Assembly (NCBI GenBank): GCA_036488085.1
Contig: DASXHZ010000027.1
Coordinates: forward strand, 32,183 to 96,182
DNA from: DASXHZ01 sp036488085
Lineage (GTDB): Bacteria > Acidobacteriota > Thermoanaerobaculia > Gp7-AA8
DNA: 64,000 nt
Direction of reading: 5' to 3'
Part shown: positions 1-8,085 of the stretch, piece after piece
Layout of the letters: every line of letters begins with the position of its first letter
How positions within the stretch are numbered: position 1 is the stretch's first letter
Notes under the pieces: model-generated
Database searches by the model: none
What the model was told of the DNA's origin: nothing
What the model saw: only the letters and a program-made list of their open reading frames with translations
Program-made: the position numbers and the translations under genes

Positions 1-982
1 TCCCGAGGATTGCGCTCCGCACCTCCGCGTCGATCTGGTCGAGGAACTGGTTCGCAAGGACAAGCCCCACCCCGTATTTGCGGAGCTCGGCCAGCATGTT
101 CACGAGCGCTAGAGTCGTGAAGGTCTGGAACTCGTCGAGGTAGATGAAGAAGTCGCGCCGCTTCTCGTCGGGTGAGTCGGCGCGTGCAAGTCCGGAGAGC
201 CCCAGCATGGTGACCATAAGGCCGCCGAAGAGCATCGCCGGCGCCTCGCCTATCTTGCCCTTCGCGATATTGACCAAGATCACCTTGCCGTTATCCATCG
301 CCTCGCGGGGATTGAAGGTGCTTTTCGGGATCGTGAGGATGCGGGAAACAAACGGGTCGACGAGGAGGCTCCCGAGCTTGTTCTCGATCGGGGTCACGGC
401 TTCGGACTTGTGCTTGCCGTAGTGTTCGAATTCAGTCTGCCAGAAGCGCTTCACCTCGTCGTTCGTGACCCGCTCCGCGGCTTCCTTCCGGAAGTCTTTG
501 TCGTGGAAGAGCCGGGTCACGTCGGACAGCGTTGCCTCCGGCTGTTCCAGCAAGAGAAGGAGAGCGTTCCGAAGGATGTATTCGAGGCGGATGCCCCAGG
601 CATCGTCGAAGAGCTTCTTTAGGGTCTCGGTAATGCCGCTCGCTGCGAGCGAGCGCCGCAGCGGCGGCACGGCCTCCAGGGGATTGAATCCAAAGGGCTG
701 CGTAGGGTCCGGGACGTTCAGGTAGATCACGTCCTTGCGGCGGTCCTCCGGCACCCACTTGTTGATCCGTTCGACGAGGTCGCCGTGCGGATCGAAGAGC
801 GCGAGACCATTCCCTGCGAGGATGTCCTGCCGGACCATCGCTTCGAGGAGCGAGGACTTGCCTGTGCCGGTCTTCCCGATCGCATACATATGTGCGCGCC
901 GGTCCTCCGGCCAGAGCCCGAACGGCTTGTCGAGGTCGCGCCACTTCGTCCGGCCGATGAAGATGAGACGGTCCTCCGTCAT
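1..982 (-). CDS. TraG/VirD4-like type IV coupling ATPase (C-terminus outside window)
   Basis: Leftward gene cut by the window edge; about 327 codons are visible. Near the N-terminus it has a Walker A motif (GKTGTGKSSL, residues about 36-45) followed by FDPHGDL, and further on a Walker B strand with FFIYLDEFQTF. This is the pattern of conjugative coupling proteins and related DNA-pumping ATPases that bind the relaxosome at the inner membrane. No transmembrane segment is visible before the P-loop, so this is the soluble type. The ATG at 982 overlaps the stop of the upstream ATPase gene (ATGA), so the two are translationally coupled, and the primase gene precedes both. It belongs to the transfer/replication module of the integrated element. 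The TraG-like assignment is firm; the exact partner is unknown. Confidence 0.85.
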   Translation of the reverse strand, partial: MTEDRLIFIGRTKWRDLDKPFGLWPEDRRAHMYAIGKTGTGKSSLLEAMVRQDILAGNGLALFDPHGDLVERINKWVPEDRRKDVIYLNVPDPTQPFGFNPLEAVPPLRRSLAASGITETLKKLFDDAWGIRLEYILRNALLLLLEQPEATLSDVTRLFHDKDFRKEAAERVTNDEVKRFWQTEFEHYGKHKSEAVTPIENKLGSLLVDPFVSRILTIPKSTFNPREAMDNGKVILVNIAKGKIGEAPAMLFGGLMVTMLGLSGLARADSPDEKRRDFFIYLDEFQTFTTLALVNMLAELRKYGVGLVLANQFLDQIDAEVRSAILG

Positions 983-2322
983 CTGGCGGGAGCTATGTCC
1001 TCCTCGACCGTTTCCACCGGCTCAAGGCCGAAGCGTTTATAGAGCGATGCGAGTCGGGCCACCTCTTCAGGCCCGAGCGTGAAGACGCCGGTATTGCGCG
1101 AGGGCTTGAGGCCGAGCCTCCGGCGCACCAAGGAGCCGACCCAGCGCGGCGTCACCCTACGTTCGTACTCGTCGCCGTGACGGCGGATGAACTCCGTCGT
1201 GATGTCCTGGATCGCGAGCCTTGAATTCGGCCGCGCCACGAGGTCGCGGATCACCTGGAGAATCTGCGCTTCGGCGGCCTCCGAGCGCTCGTCCACGAGG
1301 TCTTCGTTGTACTTCCCGATGAGCGTGATCACTTTCTCCCGCGCAGACACATCGCTGATCACCGAGACGAGAGGCCCGAAAATTTGTTGAAGCCTCGGCT
1401 CGAGATCGCGAGCGCCCGCGCGGGTTTCCCCCCGCGCGTTCTTGAAGGTTCTCAAGCGATAGAGCAGCAGTTGATTCCTGATCTCTCGGGCCTCCTCGTG
1501 AAAGCGCTCGTCCAAGTTGAGCGGGATCTCGCTCCGTAGCTGGCCGCCGCGCATGTCCTCGGTGACGCAGCGGCTCTCCAAGGCGCGGTCCTGGAAGAAG
1601 CCGCGGGTCGCGACGATCTTCGGTCCGAAGACGTGGTAGGCCCGCGGGTCGAACTCCTTTTTCGGGGAGACTTCCGTGCGGAGCACCGGGAAGCCCTTCG
1701 CGTTGCCGTTGTTCAAGACCTTAATAATTTCGCTCTTCTCATCCGACGCTCGGAAGTCTCCCTCGTCCAGGATCAAGGTCCCGCGGAAGGCGTCCAAGAG
1801 CCGAAAGATCGGCGAGACCGTGCTCGCGGCGCTCGCGAATATCGGGAGGCGGCAAAGAGAACCCACGGTTAGTAAGAACCGTGTTTTGCCGCTCCCGTAT
1901 CCGCCGCGAACACGGACATAGGGGACTTCGTGGAAGGCGTCGTAGACCCAGGTGAAGAGGATGTAGTAGGTAGTAATCAGTTCAAAGTCTTCCTCCACCT
2001 CCACGTACCTTCGCACGAAGTCACGGATGCGGGAGACGAGGGCGGCTTCGTCGCCGTACTCGGCCGGCTCGGACGGAAAGAGCACCACGTGGTGCTTCAC
2101 GAGGTTGTTCGAGGCGCTGTACGGCACGAGGCGCTCGGAGGGCGTCGCGAGGATCGAGTCCTGGTACCGCCACTCCTCGCCTCGACCGACGACGAGCCGC
2201 GTAGTGCGGACGGCAGGGTCGTAGACCATCTCCACGAGCTCTCCGGACGGGAGGACCGCAGCGGCGGTCGGTAGGGCGGTCGGCTTCTTCACCTCCGATT
2301 GCGTGGTCGGTTCAGAGTTCAT
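979..2322 (-). CDS. P-loop ATPase next to primase, probable replicative helicase-like protein
   Basis: 447 residues with a clear Walker A (GGYGSGKTRFL, about residue 140) and a Walker B (GTLILDEGDF), then an arginine-rich central region and a winged-helix-like C-terminus (about 360-430, with two runs of the type VRRRLGLKPS). It lies between a primase-like gene (11-bp overlap at its 5' end) and a TraG-like ATPase (4-bp overlap at its 3' end). Primase-coupled AAA-type ATPases with this layout are common in plasmids and integrative elements, so a helicase or loader role at the element's origin is the natural inference. I cannot place it in a named family. The ATG is preceded closely by the upstream gene's last codons, which argues for translational coupling. 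Confidence 0.7.
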   Translation of the reverse strand: MNSEPTTQSEVKKPTALPTAAAVLPSGELVEMVYDPAVRTTRLVVGRGEEWRYQDSILATPSERLVPYSASNNLVKHHVVLFPSEPAEYGDEAALVSRIRDFVRRYVEVEEDFELITTYYILFTWVYDAFHEVPYVRVRGGYGSGKTRFLLTVGSLCRLPIFASAASTVSPIFRLLDAFRGTLILDEGDFRASDEKSEIIKVLNNGNAKGFPVLRTEVSPKKEFDPRAYHVFGPKIVATRGFFQDRALESRCVTEDMRGGQLRSEIPLNLDERFHEEAREIRNQLLLYRLRTFKNARGETRAGARDLEPRLQQIFGPLVSVISDVSAREKVITLIGKYNEDLVDERSEAAEAQILQVIRDLVARPNSRLAIQDITTEFIRRHGDEYERRVTPRWVGSLVRRRLGLKPSRNTGVFTLGPEEVARLASLYKRFGLEPVETVEEDIAPAR

Positions 2323-3274
2323 GGGTGAAGCGGTAGCGCTCGAGAGCGCCGAGCGCCTGGCTGAAGGTCATCGACTCTTTGTTCATGAGAAAGGCGACAA
2401 CGTCGCCCGTGGCGCCGCAGACGGAGCAGGCGTAGGTATCCGTCTCCGGATACACGCTAAAGGAGCGGGTGCTGTCGTCGTGGAAGGGACAGTGGCCGAC
2501 GAGGCGTCCGCCGCTCGCCTGCAGGTCCGTGAATTCGAAGACAAGGTCATGCAGGCGGACGCGTTTCCGGAGCTTCTCAGCCCAGCGCTCGTGGGCGCTG
2601 TTCGCGGAGCGGAAGCGGGTGACGGTCGGCGCTTGAGCGGAAGCGTCGAGTGCACCCGCTCCGCCAGCGAGGACGATCTCGAAGTCGCGCGTCGAGTAGA
2701 CGTGCCGGAGGAAGTAGTCGGAGATGGAACCACCCTCTGCAAGATCGGCAGGGAGATGCGCGATCCGCGCGCGAAGAATGACTTTCTGGATATGGCGGGC
2801 AGCTTTCTCGTTTGCTCCTCCGCGCTTCAAGCACACGAATACGTCGTCGATGCCCTCGAAAAGCGGTGCCCACTCCGCCAAGAAAACGCCGGCGCCGCCG
2901 GTCGAGGTTACGGCCGGGAATCCCCGGGACTCCAGCACGAGGCGATCGAATTCGCCCTCGCAGATGAGGACGCGGTGCGGCTTTCTCGCGAGCGTTTCTT
3001 GCCCGTAAAGGAGCGGCTCGGTGTCGGCGTCAGAGGTGACCTGCGGTTCGTCCCAGGGATCCTTCGGGATCGTGGCGTAGCGGAAACCGACGACGTCACG
3101 CGTCGTCTCCCCGAATACCGGGATCACGATCCGTTTGCCGTCCCAGCCGAGGAGCTGGCGGTCGATGACCGTCGCCGCGATGCCGCGGTCTTTGAGGAAC
3201 TGCCGGACCTCATCCGGCATGAAGCGGTTGTACCGCTCCGCGATGTCTCGCGGGGTGACTATGGGTTTAAGCAT
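2312..3274 (-). CDS. Primase-like protein with permuted order: Toprim-like then C-terminal CHC2 zinc finger
   Basis: 320 residues. The middle resembles a Toprim fold: a glutamate motif LICEGEFDRL (about 110-120) and GAGVFLAEW, then VFVCLKRGGANEKAA where most Toprim domains carry a DxD/DxN acidic motif. The last 85 residues hold a CHC2-type zinc finger (CPFHDDSTRSF, then YACSVCGATGDVVAF). In DnaG the zinc finger is N-terminal and Toprim follows, so the order here is reversed. The acidic DxD seems lost, and catalysis may therefore differ or rely on the neighbouring ATPase. It is the first gene of the leftward operon with the ATPase and the TraG-like gene, and is divergent from the serine recombinase module. 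An element-encoded primase is likely. Confidence 0.75.
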   Translation of the reverse strand: MLKPIVTPRDIAERYNRFMPDEVRQFLKDRGIAATVIDRQLLGWDGKRIVIPVFGETTRDVVGFRYATIPKDPWDEPQVTSDADTEPLLYGQETLARKPHRVLICEGEFDRLVLESRGFPAVTSTGGAGVFLAEWAPLFEGIDDVFVCLKRGGANEKAARHIQKVILRARIAHLPADLAEGGSISDYFLRHVYSTRDFEIVLAGGAGALDASAQAPTVTRFRSANSAHERWAEKLRKRVRLHDLVFEFTDLQASGGRLVGHCPFHDDSTRSFSVYPETDTYACSVCGATGDVVAFLMNKESMTFSQALGALERYRFTHEL

Positions 3275-3383
3275 GCGCGTAACGCTACGCGCGCGTCCTG
3301 AACGCGCCCAGATACCCTAAATCCCCCACGGCGGCACTTCTGGTATCTCGTGCGATTCTGAGCGCTGCGCTAGAACGGAAGGC

Positions 3384-3629
3384 ATGAAGCTCACGGACGA
3401 AGACGTGGCGGAGTTTTGCCGCGTCTACAAGGAAGCCTACGGCGAGGAGATGCCGCCCGGGGAAGCCCGCATGTGGGCTATTCGTCTCGCGCGTCTCTAT
3501 CGCATTCTTCTTACGCCTACGCCGAGCGAGACGGCGGAGCGCCTTGCAAAATCCAGGGAGCGAGCTACGCTCATAACGCCTGCCGCGGCGCCCGTCGAGC
3601 GCCGCACATCACGAGAGCATTCCCCATGA
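3384..3629 (+). CDS. Small protein coupled to the serine recombinase
   Basis: 81 residues, highly charged N-terminal half (LTDEDVAEFCRVYKEAYGEEM) with predicted helices and a Pro/Arg-rich tail. No family recognised. Its TGA overlaps the ATG of the recombinase gene (ATGA at 3626-3629), so the two are probably translated together. Position and size would fit an accessory or directionality factor, but nothing in the sequence proves that. An overlapping longer frame through this gene is only an upstream extension of the recombinase frame. Confidence 0.6.
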   Translation: MKLTDEDVAEFCRVYKEAYGEEMPPGEARMWAIRLARLYRILLTPTPSETAERLAKSRERATLITPAAAPVERRTSREHSP

Positions 3630-5209
3630 AGTACTTCATCTATTGCCGGAAATCCTCGGAAGAGGACGACCGGCAGATCCAATCCATCGAATCGCAGACC
3701 CGCGAACTCATCCGGCTCTTTGGCGGCCAGGGTGAACTCGAGATCGTCGAAACGCTTGAAGAGGCGCAGAGCGCCATGACGCCCGGACGCCCGGTCTTCT
3801 CCTCGGCCCTTGACCGCATCGAACGCGGCGAAGCGGAAGGGCTCATCGCCTGGGCCCCCGACCGCCTGGCGCGGAATGCCGTGGACGGCGGCCGGGTGAT
3901 CCACCTCCTCGACACGGGGAAGATCAAAGACCTCAAGTTCGCGACCTTCACCTTCGAGAACACGCCCTCCGGCAAGTTCATGCTCTCGATCCTCTTCGGC
4001 CAGTCCAAGTACTACAGCGACGCCCTGAGCGAGAACGTCCGCCGCGGCATTCGCACCAAGATCGAGAACGGCTGGCTGCCGAACATGGCAAAGATCGGCT
4101 ACCTGAACGACTCCGCGACCGGGACGATCGTCGCCGATCCGGAGCGGTTCCCGCTCGTTCGGGAACTCTGGGAACTCATGCTCACCGGCTCGTACTCACC
4201 GCGCCGTATCCGCGAGATCATGGAGGAGCGAGGCCTCCGGACGCTGCGGCGAAAACGCGAAGGTGGCCGGCCGCTCGCGCTTTCCTCGATCTACAACCTT
4301 CTCACGAACCCCTTCTACGCCGGGGTTATCCCGTGGAAGGGACGCCTCTATCCGGGCAAGCATCCGGCCTTGGTCACCATGGACGAGTTCGAGCGGGTGC
4401 AGGAGATCCTCGGACGCCCGACGAAGCGCCGGGCGAAAAAGCGGGAGTTCGCCTTTACGGGTATGTTCACGTGCGGCGAGTGCGGCTTTGCGGTCACCGC
4501 CGAGGAAAAGACGAACCGCTTCGGCTCCCACTACACCTACTACCACTGCAGCAAGCGCCGGCTCGACTACCGCTGCGAGCAACGCTCCGTCGAGCGCGAG
4601 GAGTTCCAAGACCAGATTGAAGAGTTCATCCTTCGCCTCCAGATCCATCCGAAGCTTCACGCCTACGCTCTGAAGCTCGTTAAGCGCGATCAGGCGGAGA
4701 TGACGCAGCTTGCGGAAGCCGAGGCCCGGGCCCTCGCGGAAGCCGCATCCCGGAACGAAATCGCCCGAAGGAATCTCACCCGGCTCCGCATCGCCGACCA
4801 GATCACCGAAGCCGAGTTCGAGAAGGAGCGCCAGGAGCTCGATCGGGAACGCTTCCGGCTCGAGGGTCGGCGAAATGAACTCGGCAAGCCCGATCGGTTC
4901 GAACCCGGTGCGCTCGCCGTTTTCTTCAGTATTCGCGCGGCCCAATGGTTCCGCGAAGGCGACGACCAGACGAAACGGACAATTCTCGAAATCTGTGGTT
5001 CGAACCCTCTCCTTCTCGACCAGGAAGCTAGGGTTTCCGCCTCGAAACTCTTTCGCAAATGGGAAAACATCGACTCAATTCCTGCTCTGCGGGGCGGCGT
5101 AGACGATGTTCGAACCCTTTGCGCTACGGACAAGGAGGCGCAGAAGAGTTTGGCCTTGATCGTGAAGCTTCTCGAGGAACTGGCACCCGAACGACTGCGG
5201 GCGGCATGA
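3626..5209 (+). CDS. Large serine recombinase
   Basis: 527 residues from the ATG at 3626; the frame stays open further upstream, but that segment has no recombinase content. The N-terminal resolvase domain begins MKYFIYCRKSS with Tyr6, Arg8 and nucleophile Ser10, and continues with WAPDRLARN and the FGQSKYYSDALSENVRRG stretch. It is followed by the recombinase domain (about 165-275, ending in NPFYAGVI), a zinc ribbon (FTCGECGF ... HCSKRRLDYRC, about 285-335) and a coiled-coil arm (about 360-430). This is the architecture of phage- and transposon-type large serine integrases, which join attP and attB without host factors. It sits inside an element that also has a tyrosine integrase, so it may mark a nested insertion. 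Its att sites were not identified. Confidence 0.95.
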   Translation: MKYFIYCRKSSEEDDRQIQSIESQTRELIRLFGGQGELEIVETLEEAQSAMTPGRPVFSSALDRIERGEAEGLIAWAPDRLARNAVDGGRVIHLLDTGKIKDLKFATFTFENTPSGKFMLSILFGQSKYYSDALSENVRRGIRTKIENGWLPNMAKIGYLNDSATGTIVADPERFPLVRELWELMLTGSYSPRRIREIMEERGLRTLRRKREGGRPLALSSIYNLLTNPFYAGVIPWKGRLYPGKHPALVTMDEFERVQEILGRPTKRRAKKREFAFTGMFTCGECGFAVTAEEKTNRFGSHYTYYHCSKRRLDYRCEQRSVEREEFQDQIEEFILRLQIHPKLHAYALKLVKRDQAEMTQLAEAEARALAEAASRNEIARRNLTRLRIADQITEAEFEKERQELDRERFRLEGRRNELGKPDRFEPGALAVFFSIRAAQWFREGDDQTKRTILEICGSNPLLLDQEARVSASKLFRKWENIDSIPALRGGVDDVRTLCATDKEAQKSLALIVKLLEELAPERLRAA

Positions 5210-5396
5210 CTCTTCGCAATGTCCACTACATCCCCGATGTCATCGTTCGTGTGGTAGCAAGAATCCCGCGGCTCGGGACTTCTGCCACTTCCCCGCACAG
5301 TGGCCTGAAAGATGGTGCTGGTTCCGCGGTGCGCCATTGCCTCACGAGACAGTCGTGGCGGTTGACATCCGCTACCTGTAACGCTCTCATTCTCGG

Positions 5397-6032
5397 ATGC
5401 TACTTACTTCCAGGCCCGCCGAAAATGTGGCCGTTTGGCTGAAGGGAACCGTGCCCGGCATTATTTTGCTCGGCGCGCTAGGCAGCATCGTCGCATACTT
5501 CCTTCTCCAGATTGCGAGTTGGCTCGGGCGTCGGCTTGCGCTTTGGATTGTCGGACGTGCGCGCGCTGCTGGCAAGCAGGTCCTACTCTTCAACCTTCGC
5601 CCATTCGCGCGAACCTTGGCCATCATGTTGAAGTACGCAGGCGAGAAAAATCAGCCAAAACTCGTCGTTTGGGCAATGAGCATTCTGGTCGCATTCTGGT
5701 CGGAGTGGACGCTCTTCGCCGGCTCGCTCATCGCGACGGTCGTCATCGGCATGTACTTCGGCGCCAGTCGTCCGGTTCTGCTCGCAACGATCGCGGGAAC
5801 AACCATACTGCTCGGCGTTTTTCTTCTCCGATCCGTCGCGGAGCTCCTCGCAGTCTATATGGTCATGTTTCGACGCGATGTCGACCAGCTCAACGAGGCT
5901 CTGAAGAGTGACTCGAGTGTCATTTTCTTTTCCACCTTCGCGGTCATCCTTGACGAGGCGATTGCACAACTGTCCAAGAAGGCCTCCTCCGCAGAATCCG
6001 CGGCTGCTTCTGCAAAACAAGAAGGTGACTAA
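5397..6032 (+). CDS. Membrane protein of unknown function
   Basis: 211 residues with about four hydrophobic segments (roughly 20-40, 85-105, 108-125, 128-150) and a soluble C-terminal tail rich in Ala, Ser and Lys. The N-terminal start is uncertain; ATG 5397 lies 187 bp after the recombinase, and a TTGACA hexamer at 5362-5367 could be a -35 element but no convincing -10 follows. No family is recognised. Base composition is less GC-rich than the chromosomal genes to the right, consistent with cargo of the mobile element. Confidence 0.6.
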   Translation: MLLTSRPAENVAVWLKGTVPGIILLGALGSIVAYFLLQIASWLGRRLALWIVGRARAAGKQVLLFNLRPFARTLAIMLKYAGEKNQPKLVVWAMSILVAFWSEWTLFAGSLIATVVIGMYFGASRPVLLATIAGTTILLGVFLLRSVAELLAVYMVMFRRDVDQLNEALKSDSSVIFFSTFAVILDEAIAQLSKKASSAESAAASAKQEGD

Positions 6033-6093
6033 CAATCGTCGCCGCAGTTTGATGTGCCGGTCCGATGGTTTCAGGGGATGTCTCGGGTGTCTC

Positions 6094-6378
6094 CTATTTA
6101 ACGCGCGCGCTGAAACCAGCGCACGGATCCAGAGTCTCTAAGTCGTAGCACGTGCGACATTCCCGTGCACCCAACGACCAGTGCTCCGTTTCCATGTGGC
6201 CGCACTTGCATTGTCGAGGAGCCTCGCGGCGCTGCCGTGCGCGGGCAAGTGCGGCGTTTCGTGCGATCGCCGATCGCTTTTCGCGACTCAGTCGTTCCCG
6301 GGAAGGGATATAGGTATAGACCTTTGCTCCCATCAGTCCTTGACGGAAGTATCCTATCCGGAACGGGCTGATTCTCAA
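6094..6378 (-). CDS. Small putative zinc-binding protein
   Basis: 94 residues: basic N-terminal half and a cysteine/histidine pattern CKCGHMETEHW ... CRTCYDLETLDPC near the C-terminus. Short proteins with a CxCGH..H...C..C pattern are frequent in phages and mobile elements and presumably bind one zinc ion. Divergent from the gene starting at 6443. Function unknown; coding status rests on the ordered Cys/His pattern. Confidence 0.5.
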   Translation of the reverse strand: MRISPFRIGYFRQGLMGAKVYTYIPSRERLSREKRSAIARNAALARARQRREAPRQCKCGHMETEHWSLGARECRTCYDLETLDPCAGFSARVK

Positions 6379-6442
6379 AGTGAGAGCACGTTTGACATGC
6401 TGCGGCGGCGCTCTAAGATTAAGGTGTATCTCCTCTCAATCG

Positions 6443-6808
6443 ATGCCTTCTCCCAAAACCACGCCGGAACATCTGACCGCCGAAGACATCCTCGCGCTTG
6501 TGCGTGATCACTTGCCTGCATGGATGCGGGCATGCGAAGCGTCGGATTCGGACGCGATCGCGTTACATGAATCGGAGTTCGGGACTACGACAATGGAGCT
6601 CCTGCTCTTTGCCTGCGCGATCAAGTTCGCCGCCACGAACGGCAAGAATGTCTACGTCGCATGTGGTCGGATAGGCAATGAAGGGTCCGGGGAGCTGGTT
6701 GAAGGTGGTCGCTTCGTTGCCGTCTATCGCGAGGAACCTCACACCAAGCCCCAGAAAGCTGTCTCGAAACCCAAACGAAAGTCCCGGATGCGCGATCAGG
6801 CCGCTTGA
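6443..6808 (+). CDS. Hypothetical protein
   Basis: 121 residues from ATG 6443 (MPSPKTTPEHL); an in-frame start 63 bp upstream adds an implausible Cys/Arg-rich stretch. Contains an acidic helical N-terminus (LTAEDILALVRDHLPAW) and an alpha/beta middle (TTTMELLLFACAIKFAATNGKNVYVA), ending in a Lys/Arg-rich tail. No family recognised. Its tail overlaps the tail of the convergent gene 6796-7227 by 13 bp. Confidence 0.6.
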   Translation: MPSPKTTPEHLTAEDILALVRDHLPAWMRACEASDSDAIALHESEFGTTTMELLLFACAIKFAATNGKNVYVACGRIGNEGSGELVEGGRFVAVYREEPHTKPQKAVSKPKRKSRMRDQAA

Positions 6809-7227
6809 TCAATCTCCGCCTTGGTCGCCGTCCGTTCCCACTTCTGGCAATACGCATCGCGAAGCCAACGCATGGTTTGCGAATAGCTCTGCGGATCGGT
6901 CTCCTTGAGCAGCAGCAAACGGGCGAGCTGCGCTGATGACTCGATCATGAGTTTCCGCATCTCCCTGTCCGTTATCCGGCTGAGACTCGAGTCAGCAAGA
7001 AGGTCCGAGTATTTGCCCGCGTGAAGATCTTCCAGAAACCCGTTTCGGAACGCCGCTACCGTGAGCGCGTTCGCTTCGTCCCGAATGGTCCATGTCTCGT
7101 CGTCCGCACTTATCTCTGCCGAAGCGGCCCGTACGAGCGCCGCAACAGCGTCGAGTGCGGTCTCATCGAGATTCGCGGCTTCAAGTTCGGCGATCAGGGC
7201 TCGCTTGCTGGCGCGTGTTTCGGACAT
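6796..7227 (-). CDS. Hypothetical helical protein
   Basis: 143 residues, all-helical in appearance, rich in Ala, Glu and Arg, with no signal peptide or membrane segment. No family recognised. Convergent with 6443-6808, sharing 13 bp at the 3' ends. It is probably cargo of the integrated element. Confidence 0.6.
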   Translation of the reverse strand: MSETRASKRALIAELEAANLDETALDAVAALVRAASAEISADDETWTIRDEANALTVAAFRNGFLEDLHAGKYSDLLADSSLSRITDREMRKLMIESSAQLARLLLLKETDPQSYSQTMRWLRDAYCQKWERTATKAEIDQAA

Positions 7228-7431
7228 TCCATAAGCGTACGCTGTGAACAGATTCCGTCAACATCGACGTCGCTCCTCGGCCGACCGAGCCGCTTCGTCC
7301 CCCCCGCTCATGATCGCGCCCCTACTCGTGGCTGGGGCGATCGTTTGGGCGCCTTCCGATGGGAGGGTGCTAGAATCACTGCGTCCTGCGCATCCCGTAA
7401 CGGAGAGGGTTTGGCGCAGCCGGAAGCGATA

Positions 7432-8085
7432 CTACAGCTTCTTTTGCTTTTTCGGGACCTTGCGCCGGCCGGTATCTTCCGCGCATGGCTTCATCGATCC
7501 GTCGAGAACGAGCGGAACGAATTTCGCGAGCTCGCCCGCACTCAAGACACGCATCGCGTCCTCACCTCGTTCAGCCATGAGCTGCATTCGGATCATCGGT
7601 TTCTTCGCCGCGGCCGACGTCTCCGCACGCTGTACGCCGACGACGCGAAACGTGGGGACGGTGATTAGCTTCGTCTCCTTTCCGATCTGGATGAGCGATA
7701 CCTTCGCGTTCGTCGCGATGCATCCCGCCAAGTCCGCCTCTACCGATATAAAGAAAGTTACCGGCTGGTTGCGGACGGATATCGGTTCAAGCGCCGCCTC
7801 TGTAATCATATCTCCATGCTCGATCGGTTGCGAGAGCTGGCGTCCGATGAGTTGCTTGGTATCCTTGAAATACTCATCAGCGCCGCTAGGACGCACGCGC
7901 ACGACAACATCGCCGTCTTTCACGACCTCTCTCTTTCCGAGACGGCGGGCAGCGACTACGCAAATCCGCAACCGCTGTCGGCCGGACATCATAGCCGCGT
8001 ACGAAGCGTTCCAGTACACAACCGCAATAATGACCGCGAGAATCACAATCGCGAAACAGACATCTCTGGCGAGACGAAATCTCAC
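7432..8085 (-). CDS. SAF-domain membrane protein (CpaB/RcpC-like)
   Basis: 217 residues with a GTG start at 8085 that overlaps the stop of the upstream gene (GTGA, 4 bp); longer frames reading further upstream run antisense-like through that gene and are unlikely. One N-terminal membrane anchor (about 9-26, VCFAIVILAVIIAVVYW) is followed by a SAF-like domain (AARRLGKREVVKDGDVVVRV ... IGRQLSQPIEHGDMI), the fold used by pilus and flagellar assembly proteins such as CpaB and FlgA. The C-terminal part is a second beta-rich domain with a basic tail. It is the last gene of a three-gene operon with 8082-9269 and 9272-9808. No pilus genes are nearby, so the role is open. Confidence 0.65.
   Translation of the reverse strand: MRFRLARDVCFAIVILAVIIAVVYWNASYAAMMSGRQRLRICVVAARRLGKREVVKDGDVVVRVRPSGADEYFKDTKQLIGRQLSQPIEHGDMITEAALEPISVRNQPVTFFISVEADLAGCIATNAKVSLIQIGKETKLITVPTFRVVGVQRAETSAAAKKPMIRMQLMAERGEDAMRVLSAGELAKFVPLVLDGSMKPCAEDTGRRKVPKKQKKL

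Noticed and set aside
5362..5396. Sigma-70 promoter before the membrane protein gene at 5397
   Set aside because: TTGACA is present but no -10 hexamer stands at proper distance.
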